Shown here one piece after another: positions 18,911 through 26,792 of a stretch of DNA of 64,000 nucleotides. Source of the stretch: CAYFPX01 sp964519895 (GTDB lineage Bacteria > Myxococcota_A > UBA796 > CAJQPC01). A program made the position numbers and the translations under genes. Position 1 is the first letter of the stretch. Each line of letters begins with the position of its first letter. Location of the stretch: NCBI GenBank assembly GCA_964519895.1, contig CAZFLE010000024.1, positions 1-64,000 on the forward strand. Direction: 5' to 3'. The notes under the pieces were generated by a model, which was given only the letters and a program-made list of their open reading frames with translations, was not told where the DNA came from and did not search any database.

Positions 18911-20905
18911 TCAGGTCGCGAAGTTCCGCAAGATCTCCGTCGGCTCCGTGTACCCCATTCGCAACAGGAACGCGCCGTACTGCTTGAACGTGGTCAACGT
19001 GCCGTCTTCGACGCCCCTCGCTCTGAGCTGATCGGACAGGCTTTCGTTCATGATGGCCTCGCGCATCCGCGGGTCGATCTGCAGCACCTCGTAGGCGCCG
19101 ACGCGGCCCTGGAAGCCCGAGCCGCTGCACTCGTCGCAGCCGCGGCCACGCCACAGGCTGGCGCTGTCGTCCATCGGCATGATGTCGGCGCGGGCCAGGT
19201 GCTCGCGCACGTTGTCGCTGAAGGTGTGGGCGGTCTTGCAGCGACGGCAGATCCGGCGCAGCAGCCGCTGGCCGATGACCATGCTGATCGCGCTGGCCAC
19301 CAGGTACCGCGCACAGCCGATCTCCACGAGACGGGTCACGGCTTCGGGGGCCCCGTTGGCGTGCAGCGTGCTCAGGACCAGGTGACCGGTCAGGGCGCCC
19401 TCCATGGCGATCTGGGCGGTGGTGGCGTCGCGCATCTCTCCGACCAGGATCACGTCCGGGTCCTGGCGCAGCAGGGCGCGGAGCACCTGGGGGAAGTCCA
19501 TGCCCACCGACTTGTTGATCGGGGTCTGGACGATGTTCGGGAGTGTGTACTCGACCGGGTCCTCGATCGTGCTGATGTTGATGTCCGGCGAAGCCTTGCT
19601 CAGCTCGGCCAGGGCCGAGTACAGGGTGGTGGTCTTGCCGCTGCCGGTGGGTCCGACCACCAGCACGCAGCCCATGGTGCCCATGATCGCCTGGCGCAGG
19701 CGGCTGACCAGGTCTCCGCTCAGGATCAGCGCATCCAGGGGCAACAGCCCGCCGCTGGTCTCGAGCATCCGCATGACGACCTTTTCGCCGTCGATGGTCG
19801 GCAGGGTGCTGATGCGCACGTCAAAGGAGCGGCCACCGTTGCTCACCGAGATGCGGCCGTCCTGGGGCTTGCGCTTCTGCACGATGTCCAGGTTGGCGGC
19901 CACCTTGAGCTGGGACACCAGGGGCAGGTGGAAGGTGTAGGGGGCGTGCACGAATTTCTGTAGGCGTCCGTGGATGCGGAACCGGACCCGGCACTGGTCT
20001 GCCGGCTCGATGTGGATGTCCGAAGCACCCCGGACGATGGCCTCGGTGAAGATCTCCTTGAGCAGCCGGGTGACGCCGTCGCCGGTGATCTCCTTGGCCG
20101 ATTCGTCCATGAGCATGCGGGCCCGGTGGATCTGCAGGTCCCGCGGCTTCAGGTCCTCGGCCTCGGCTCGGCGCTGGCGCACCTGTTGGATCACGCGGCC
20201 CTGCATGGCCGGCCGGATCACGTGCTCCAGGTAGCGCCGGTAGGCGGCGACACCACAGGCCACTGGGCGCAGGGTCAGGCCAGGGGCGGCGCGGTGGAGC
20301 GCATCCATCGCGACGGGATCCTCGGGGTGGGGCAGCGCCACGAGCAGGTGCTGGTCCTTGAGCTCCAGGGGGACCACGCTGTGCTTGATGAGCAGGTCCT
20401 GGGGCAGGATGCGGTAGAGCTCCGGATCGAAGACGTGGTCGTTGAGCTCGACGTATTTGTGTGTCAGGTTCTGGGTCTGCTCGGTGAGACGCCGGGCCAG
20501 GTTCTGGCTGATCTTGACGCCGAGCTGAGGCTCGTCCATCAGCAGCATCCCAAAGGAATTCCGACTCAGCCGCAGACAGACCACGTCGGTCGCGGCGCGG
20601 ACCGTGGCGTTCCGGCGTTCACCCAGGACCAGGCCGATCTCGCCGAAGGGGTCGGGGGGCTTGAGCTGGGTGACCTCTCGCTCCACCGACAGCTGCTTGT
20701 CCTCGTGGAAGACGGTGCACTGGCCCTGGGAGATGATGAACAGCGCGTCCGCCTCGTCGCCCTGGGTGCAGATGGCCTCGCCCGGCTCATGTCGGGTGAC
20801 CTCGAGCTCTCCGATGACACGGTCGACGGTCGCCTTTGGCAGACCGCGGAAGAGCAGGGTCTGCTCCAACATCTCGGCGAGCGCCTCGGGGGTGGGCTTG
20901 GCCAT
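18911..20905 (-). CDS. GspE/PilB-type assembly ATPase with N-terminal cyclic nucleotide-binding domain
   Basis: 664 residues. Residues about 15-140 are a cNMP-binding domain: phosphate-binding cassette 'FGEIGLVLGERRNATVRA' with its Arg. Residues about 160-235 resemble a MshEN/GspE N-domain. The ATPase follows: Walker A GPTGSGKT (418-425), Asp and His boxes, Walker B 'DPDVILVGEMRD', and a zinc-binding Cys quartet (CRRC … CDEC). It would power pseudopilus or pilus assembly at the inner membrane, probably of the two pilins facing it. Fusion to a cyclic-nucleotide domain suggests direct second-messenger control. A GAGGT Shine-Dalgarno precedes ATG 20905. Confidence 0.88.
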   Translation of the reverse strand: MAKPTPEALAEMLEQTLLFRGLPKATVDRVIGELEVTRHEPGEAICTQGDEADALFIISQGQCTVFHEDKQLSVEREVTQLKPPDPFGEIGLVLGERRNATVRAATDVVCLRLSRNSFGMLLMDEPQLGVKISQNLARRLTEQTQNLTHKYVELNDHVFDPELYRILPQDLLIKHSVVPLELKDQHLLVALPHPEDPVAMDALHRAAPGLTLRPVACGVAAYRRYLEHVIRPAMQGRVIQQVRQRRAEAEDLKPRDLQIHRARMLMDESAKEITGDGVTRLLKEIFTEAIVRGASDIHIEPADQCRVRFRIHGRLQKFVHAPYTFHLPLVSQLKVAANLDIVQKRKPQDGRISVSNGGRSFDVRISTLPTIDGEKVVMRMLETSGGLLPLDALILSGDLVSRLRQAIMGTMGCVLVVGPTGSGKTTTLYSALAELSKASPDINISTIEDPVEYTLPNIVQTPINKSVGMDFPQVLRALLRQDPDVILVGEMRDATTAQIAMEGALTGHLVLSTLHANGAPEAVTRLVEIGCARYLVASAISMVIGQRLLRRICRRCKTAHTFSDNVREHLARADIMPMDDSASLWRGRGCDECSGSGFQGRVGAYEVLQIDPRMREAIMNESLSDQLRARGVEDGTLTTFKQYGAFLLRMGYTEPTEILRNFAT

Positions 20906-21078
20906 GATCTACCTCTGGGGTGCGTGGGCGGAGGGAGCCCTGCGGGAACCGGCCACAGTATCGGGGATCCGGGCCGCTACGGGAAGCCACCCGTCGGGCG
21001 CAGGGGGCCGGTGACCCAGGAGTGCCCAGCCTGGGCGCCGTCGCCGTGGCAAACTGCCGCGTCTGTCACGGAGGCGGC

Positions 21079-24000
21079 ATGGCGCGGCGGTTCTTGTGGG
21101 GTCTGATCTTGGTCTTGGCGGCCGGCCCCGCGCACGCGGGCGACTGGGCAGAGGAGCCCCCGGGGACCGCGGACCCGGAGGCCCTTCGAGAGCTTGCGGA
21201 CAGCCAGGAGGACCTGGACGGCAACGGCATCATCATGCTGCTGCACGAGGACGTCGTGAGGATCGACGAGCAAGGCCGGGAGGACGTGACCCGGCGGCTG
21301 GTCTACCAGCTCCGCACCCCCGCAGCGGTCTCGGCCTGGGGCCATGTGAAGCGCTGCTGGAGTCCCTGGAACCAGGACCGCCCGGTGGTCACGGCACGGG
21401 TGATGGCCGAGGACGGGCAGGTGTATGCCCTGGACCCCACCACCCTGCTCGAGGCCGACGACGTGCGCGGCAGCCAGGAGATCTACGAGGACCGGAAGTG
21501 CTTGGAGGGGCCGCTTCCGAACGTGGCACCGGGTGCGCTCGTCGAGGAGGTCGCGCACATCACCCAACACCGCGCCGTGTTCGGCACCTGGTCCGACGAG
21601 GTCTTCACGGTGGATCGGTCTCGGAACCACACGCCGCGCCGCCGGATCCTGATCCAGGCCGCCCCCGGGGTGGAGCTGGCCTATGCCACGGTCGGCGGCG
21701 ATGTCCCGCTCAGCTTCAAGCGCTCCCGCCGCGGCACGACCTTGCGCCTGGACGTGACGGACCTGGTGCCCATCGCCGACTGGGAGCTCGAGCTGCCGCT
21801 GGACAGGCCCACCGGCCGTTGGCTCGCGATCAGCACGGCGCCCAGCTGGAACACGCTGGCCAAGTCCTATGGCGAGCGCGTGGCGTCGAAGATCGACGCC
21901 GCGGGGCTCGAGGATCTGGTGGCCCAGGTCCAGGCAGCGCCCGATCGCAGCGAGGCCCTGAGGATCGCGCTGCGGGGGGTCCAGGAGCGCATCCGCTACA
22001 CCGGCCTCGAGCTCGGCGAGCAGGCGCTCATTCCCTTCCTGCCGTCGGAGTCCGTGGCCCGCGGCTTCGGGGACTGCAAGGACCAGGCGACCGCGCTGGT
22101 CGCGGTGCTGCGGGCGTCCGAAATTCCGGCCCACCTGGCGCTCCTCCAGGCCTCCATGGACCCCAACGCACCGGACGATCTCCCCAGGATGGGCCGGTTC
22201 AACCACGCGATTGTCTATGTCCCGGGGGACACCCCCCTGTGGATCGATCCCACCGACCGGACCGCCCCGGTGGGCGAGCTTCCCCGGGCCGACTCCGGCC
22301 GGCGCGCACTGGTGATCCGGCCGGACACCCGGGGACTCGTCACGACACCCTGGGCCCAGGGCACGACCCGGGAGCTCGTGACGGTCGACGCGAGCTCTGG
22401 CGGCGCCAGCGATCTGGTGGACCGCGCCGAGCACACCGGCTGGATGGTCGGTCCGATTCGCTCCTGGGGCGCCAGCGCCGGCGACGAACGCTGGACGAAC
22501 TGGGCCGAGAGCCACCTGGAGAGCCAGTACTCGGCGACCTATGACCAGCACCTGGTCAAAGGGCTGGCCCCCGACGACCCTGTGGCGGTGCGGGAGTTTC
22601 GCGGTACAGCCAGCTCGGCGGGCAACGTCGCCTTGACCAATGGCTGGCTCACGCCGAGCTTCGGGGACGCCTTCAACGGGGTGCCGCTGCCCGGCATCGA
22701 AGCCCTCCAAGAGGGCATCGACGCCCAGATCGAGGGCAGCGCGGCCGCCGGCCTGCGGGTCTCGTCTTTCCACCACGAGCGGGTGATTCGCTGGGACCTG
22801 CCACCGGGTTGGGGCGCGGCCAGCCTGCCCGACGGCTACGCGATCGAGCTCCCCGGGCTCTCCTGCACGGCCCTCTGGGAGTCCGGACCGGCCTGGATCC
22901 AGGTCACGCTGGTGAACGCCAGTCCGGGCGGCAGCCTGGCCCTGTCCGATGCCAAGACCCTGGCCCAGGAGATCGATCGCATCGAGGCGGAGCAGCTCCC
23001 CTGGAGCATCCAGGTGTCGCCAGAGGCCCTGCGCCTGGCGCGCGAGGACCCGGTCCGCGCCGTGGCGGCCGCACGTGCCGTGCTCGCTGAGCACCCGGAC
23101 GACCCGATGGCTGCGGCCGGGCTGTCGGTGGTGCTGGCCGAGCTCGGATTCGGCCAGGCCGCGCGGGATGCGGTGGCGGACGCCTTGGTGCGCTGGCCAG
23201 ACGAGCCCGTCTTGTGGCGTGCCGAGCTCGTGGCGACCCAGCTGGACGCCCACGGGCGGTCGGGTCTGCAGCCCTATGACCGAGACGCTGGCGTGGCGGC
23301 AACCCGGGCCTTCCTGGCGCTCGAGCCCGAGGACACCGTCATGGTGGGGGTGTTGGTCGACCTGCTGCGGCGCGACGCAGACGGCTACCCCGGCGCCGAC
23401 GAGGCCTCCCTCCAAGAGGCGCTCGGGCTGCTCGAGGAGCACCTGGAGCGGGTCCCTGACGACGTGGCGCTCCGGGCGCTCCGTCTGCACGTGCTCGGAG
23501 ACCTGGGAGAGTGGGAAGCTCTACGCACGAGCAGCATCGATCACCTGACCGACGCCGACGCTCTGGGCGCCTGGGTGGCGGGCAACGCCATGCTGGGAGA
23601 GCGCGCCCTCACCAACGCGATCGGTCGGTTCAGCGGCGGAGACCGGTTCAAGGTGGGCTCGGCGGCCCAGAAGGTCCTGCTCAAGCAGCGGGAGTACGTC
23701 GCCCAGGGCCACGTGGTGGCCGCGACGGCGGAGACCACGGTCGACCCCCAGGCCGAGCGACGCCGCGCGGACTTCCTGCGTGGCATGCAGCACTGGGAGG
23801 ACGTGACCCGACCGGGCACCCCCGAGCGTGGCCTGGTGGACTACGTGCTCGCCGTGCACGACGCCGACGCGCTGGCCCAGGCCGTCGAGCTGTCCCGGTG
23901 GGAGCGCAGCGCCGCCGACCAGGCGATCGAGGACATGGTGGAGCCCCTGGCGGACTTCAGCGATGACTTCACCGCCGACGTCTTCCTGGCCTATGACCTG

Positions 24001-25032
24001 GTCGACGTGACGCCGCGGGTCCGCCGGGCCGAGGAGCGCGAGTCGACGCACCCCAACCTCACCTGGATCATCAAGCGCGGCCGGACCTGGCGGGTGCTCG
24101 GCACCTCGGCGTGGACACCGGGGCTGGGCCTGGAGCTGCTGGCAGCCCTGGACAAGCGGGACCTGGACCTGGCCCGCCTGTGGGCCGGGGAGATCATCGA
24201 CGCCGAGGCGACCCGCTCCGGCGGCCCCGCGCGCTTCTCGTCGCTGGTGGTCCCGGATCCGGCGACCGCCGACGCGGACCGCCTGCGAGCGCTGGGCGCC
24301 GTCACGGCGGCCGTGGCGCGGCCCGAGCAGCTGATCGATGACCAGGAAGCGCTCTTGTCCCCGCTGCCCGAAGACGTGCGCCAGGTGGTCTTCATGATGG
24401 CGGGCCAGATCCTCGAGAGCGCCACGCTGTACGACCTGAGCGCACGGTGGTGGCAGGGCTGGCCCCTGATCCAGGACCTGATCGCGCCCCAGGACGTGCT
24501 GCGCATGAAGGTCCTCGGTGCCCGGGGCGATCGGGAGGCCCTGCTGGCTCTGGTCGACGAGGTGGCCGCGGACCCGGGTCTGTTCGACCAGCTGGTGTCC
24601 TTGATCGGCCGTGTCGACCTGGCGGCGGCGCTGACCATCGTGGACGAGCGGGGCCACACGCCCAGTCGGCCCGTGGCGAACAACCTGGCCTGGGCCCTGT
24701 TGCTCCGGGACCAGGGCGATGATCTGGCCCGAGGACATGCCTTGCTGGAGCAGGCGCTCTCGACCACGCGAGACCGCACGTCAGCCCAGCAGCACACCCT
24801 GGCCTGTCTGGCTGCCCGCCAGGGGGACTTCGCCATGGCCTGGTCCCTCTACGCCAACCAGAAGTCGCCGCTGTTCACCGGGTGGGGCTACGTGCGGGGC
24901 CTGATCGCCCAGGAGCTCGGTCTCCCGGCCGAAGCCCGGCGCGCCCACGAGAGCGTCGACGGCGACCCCGCAGACACCCGGTCCACCGCCTGGCTGTCCC
25001 GCCAGGCTCTGGACGGCATGGACCTGGACTGA
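21079..25032 (+). CDS. DUF3857 / transglutaminase-like exported protein with TPR-like C-terminus
   Basis: 1317 residues from ATG 21079, just after GGAGG; the frame is open from 20920, but only this start gives a signal peptide (cleavage after AHA). Residues about 50-260 resemble DUF3857. A transglutaminase core follows, with Cys in 'GFGDCKDQATALVAVLR', His in 'GRFNHAIVYV' and Asp in 'WIDPTDRTAP', i.e. an intact catalytic triad. From about residue 640 to the end, helical repeats rich in Ala/Leu/Glu look like TPRs. Proteins of this architecture are periplasmic and mostly uncharacterised. The long repeat tail is notable. Confidence 0.78.
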   Translation: MARRFLWGLILVLAAGPAHAGDWAEEPPGTADPEALRELADSQEDLDGNGIIMLLHEDVVRIDEQGREDVTRRLVYQLRTPAAVSAWGHVKRCWSPWNQDRPVVTARVMAEDGQVYALDPTTLLEADDVRGSQEIYEDRKCLEGPLPNVAPGALVEEVAHITQHRAVFGTWSDEVFTVDRSRNHTPRRRILIQAAPGVELAYATVGGDVPLSFKRSRRGTTLRLDVTDLVPIADWELELPLDRPTGRWLAISTAPSWNTLAKSYGERVASKIDAAGLEDLVAQVQAAPDRSEALRIALRGVQERIRYTGLELGEQALIPFLPSESVARGFGDCKDQATALVAVLRASEIPAHLALLQASMDPNAPDDLPRMGRFNHAIVYVPGDTPLWIDPTDRTAPVGELPRADSGRRALVIRPDTRGLVTTPWAQGTTRELVTVDASSGGASDLVDRAEHTGWMVGPIRSWGASAGDERWTNWAESHLESQYSATYDQHLVKGLAPDDPVAVREFRGTASSAGNVALTNGWLTPSFGDAFNGVPLPGIEALQEGIDAQIEGSAAAGLRVSSFHHERVIRWDLPPGWGAASLPDGYAIELPGLSCTALWESGPAWIQVTLVNASPGGSLALSDAKTLAQEIDRIEAEQLPWSIQVSPEALRLAREDPVRAVAAARAVLAEHPDDPMAAAGLSVVLAELGFGQAARDAVADALVRWPDEPVLWRAELVATQLDAHGRSGLQPYDRDAGVAATRAFLALEPEDTVMVGVLVDLLRRDADGYPGADEASLQEALGLLEEHLERVPDDVALRALRLHVLGDLGEWEALRTSSIDHLTDADALGAWVAGNAMLGERALTNAIGRFSGGDRFKVGSAAQKVLLKQREYVAQGHVVAATAETTVDPQAERRRADFLRGMQHWEDVTRPGTPERGLVDYVLAVHDADALAQAVELSRWERSAADQAIEDMVEPLADFSDDFTADVFLAYDLVDVTPRVRRAEERESTHPNLTWIIKRGRTWRVLGTSAWTPGLGLELLAALDKRDLDLARLWAGEIIDAEATRSGGPARFSSLVVPDPATADADRLRALGAVTAAVARPEQLIDDQEALLSPLPEDVRQVVFMMAGQILESATLYDLSARWWQGWPLIQDLIAPQDVLRMKVLGARGDREALLALVDEVAADPGLFDQLVSLIGRVDLAAALTIVDERGHTPSRPVANNLAWALLLRDQGDDLARGHALLEQALSTTRDRTSAQQHTLACLAARQGDFAMAWSLYANQKSPLFTGWGYVRGLIAQELGLPAEARRAHESVDGDPADTRSTAWLSRQALDGMDLD

Positions 25033-25042
25033 GACGGGACCG

Positions 25043-25624
25043 TCAGCCCAGACCGAGCAACTGGCTGATGACCGCAGCGGCACCGGCCACCAGGGCGACC
25101 AGGCCGGCCAGGATGTAGCGGGGCTGCATGAGCTGTCCCGAGCGGAGCTTGTGCAGCAGCTGGTTCACGCCGCCCAGGGGTCCTGCGCCCAGGCGGCTCG
25201 TGACCTGTCGCCGGACCTCGCGCTCCATGGCCGACGCGGACGGCAGCACGCTTCGGCCCCCGCCCATGGGCCGCGGCGCCGGTCGCACCGCCTGGGTCTC
25301 CCCGAGGGTGAAGCGCGGCCCCTGGGGGCTGACCAGGGCAAAGGCGTCCCCCAGGTGGGCTTGGACCGCGCTGGTCACGGGACGGGCCAGGGGGTTGCCC
25401 TGGCTGAACAGGTAGACGGCGGCCCCCTGGGTGGCCGGCTGCAGGCCAAAGGATCCGTCGGCCCCGCGCCAGATCACCGCGTGGAGCGGGGCCACCCCGA
25501 GCTCGGAGCCGAGCTGGATCTGACAGCTGGAGGCGTCGCTGCCCAGCTGGACAGCGGTGCCGTCGAAGGGCCCAAAGGCGGTCCCGCCCCAGGCCGGGGA
25601 CAGGGTCAGGGTGAAGCCGGACAT
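25043..25624 (-). CDS. FHA-like domain protein with C-terminal membrane anchor
   Basis: 193 residues. The N-terminal 100 residues have an FHA-like layout (a glycine-rich strand, 'VQLGSDASSCQIQL', then a His in 'VAPLHAVIWR'), followed by a Pro/Arg linker and a C-terminal hydrophobic helix ('YILAGLVALVAGAAAVISQL'), i.e. a tail anchor. FHA domains read phosphothreonine; the canonical SxxH is not exact, so the call is tentative. It diverges from the zinc-ribbon membrane protein gene. Confidence 0.55.
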   Translation of the reverse strand: MSGFTLTLSPAWGGTAFGPFDGTAVQLGSDASSCQIQLGSELGVAPLHAVIWRGADGSFGLQPATQGAAVYLFSQGNPLARPVTSAVQAHLGDAFALVSPQGPRFTLGETQAVRPAPRPMGGGRSVLPSASAMEREVRRQVTSRLGAGPLGGVNQLLHKLRSGQLMQPRYILAGLVALVAGAAAVISQLLGLG

Positions 25625-25688
25625 GAGGGGATCCTATCGTGCCTCGACATGACGACGCTCAGGCGGGTCCTGCGCCAGGGCTGACCGC

Positions 25689-25694
25689 TATGCT
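25689..25694 (+). promoter_or_regulatory. Possible -10 element TATGCT
   Basis: TATGCT, the same hexamer as at 11815, lies only 6 bp before GTG 25701, which would give a nearly leaderless transcript. Confidence 0.35.
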
Positions 25695-25700
25695 GCGCCG

Positions 25701-26738
25701 GTGTCGGACCTGCGAACCCTGTTGGAGGACCTGCCCCAGGGCACAGTCCGGATCGAGGTCCAGCACCACCTTCGCCGACGCTTCCGCTGGCTCTTCCTGC
25801 TCGAGGTCCTGCTCAGCCTGCTCACCTGTCTGTGCCTGGTCCCGCTCGTGCTCCTGCTGGCGGTGGCCGCCGAAGACACGCCGGACTTCGATCTGGAGCG
25901 GCTGTGGGGACGGCGCTGGCACCGATGGCATGGCGTCGAGGTGGTCTTCCAGGCCCGGGGCGCCACCGAGCTGGGCCGCGTACACCTGGACCCCCTCGAC
26001 GAGGAGGCGGGCGACGGGGTCCTGGCCGCTGTCCTCCAGGCGGCGAACCAGGCAGGGCTGGTCGTGGTGGAGACCCTGGCGAGCGAGGTCCTGGCGACCT
26101 TCTTCGGGGGCCGACCCGCCCTGGCGTCTCCGGTGGCCGTGGACGCCGGCGCAGCGGCCCGGACACTGACGGGATCCGGCGCCGTCGTGACCCGGTCGGC
26201 AGAGGGGCTCGAAGTGTCGCTCTCAGACCGGCGCCGGAACCGGTTCGCCGCGGGGCTAGGCGTGGTGGTCGGGCTGCCGCTGACCGGGTGGACCCGGGCT
26301 GGGCGTGCCGGCCTGGCCCAGGGCCTGCTCGATGCGCTGGGCACGCCGCCCGGCGCGCTGATGATCGCCGTCGACTCCGATGCCCTGCGCGTGCGGCGTG
26401 TGCGCGGGGACACGGAGTCCTGGGCGCTCACCGCGGCCCGCTCGGAGTGGCTGGGGGTCGTCTGGGGCCCCACCCTCGGGTACGCACCGGTCGTTCGGCG
26501 GCGGGCCCAGCTGCGGGTGGTCACCCGGGCGGGCACCGTCCGGCTGGATCCCGGGCGCGATCCGGGGCTCGGGCCGCCCTTGCGAGACCTGCTCTGGGCA
26601 GCCGCAGCAGGGCTGGAGCCGGGGTCCGAAGACCGGGCCTCCCACTGCCCCTTCTGTGGCACGCTCTACCCCTTCGTGCCCGGTTGCCGCTGTCCCTCCT
26701 GCGGCGCCCCCCCAGTCGACCTCAAGAGCACGTGGTGA
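25701..26738 (+). CDS. Membrane protein with C-terminal zinc ribbon, unknown function
   Basis: 345 residues from GTG 25701. One or two transmembrane segments at about residues 30-58. A soluble alpha/beta region follows, with a second weakly hydrophobic stretch near 185. The last 35 residues hold a four-Cys zinc ribbon (CPFC … CRCPSC). No family is recognised. Position suggests linkage with the FHA-like protein and the DUF4157 protein, whose gene starts 54 bp downstream. Confidence 0.65.
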   Translation: MSDLRTLLEDLPQGTVRIEVQHHLRRRFRWLFLLEVLLSLLTCLCLVPLVLLLAVAAEDTPDFDLERLWGRRWHRWHGVEVVFQARGATELGRVHLDPLDEEAGDGVLAAVLQAANQAGLVVVETLASEVLATFFGGRPALASPVAVDAGAAARTLTGSGAVVTRSAEGLEVSLSDRRRNRFAAGLGVVVGLPLTGWTRAGRAGLAQGLLDALGTPPGALMIAVDSDALRVRRVRGDTESWALTAARSEWLGVVWGPTLGYAPVVRRRAQLRVVTRAGTVRLDPGRDPGLGPPLRDLLWAAAAGLEPGSEDRASHCPFCGTLYPFVPGCRCPSCGAPPVDLKSTW

Positions 26739-26755
26739 GCTGCGCGAGGCACGGG

Positions 26756-26761
26756 TAGACT
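26756..26761 (+). promoter_or_regulatory. Possible -10 element TAGACT
   Basis: The third occurrence of TAGACT, 31 bp before the ATG of the DUF4157 gene. Confidence 0.4.
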
Positions 26762-26792
26762 GCACGTCCTCCTCGGCACCCGGAGCAGGGCC

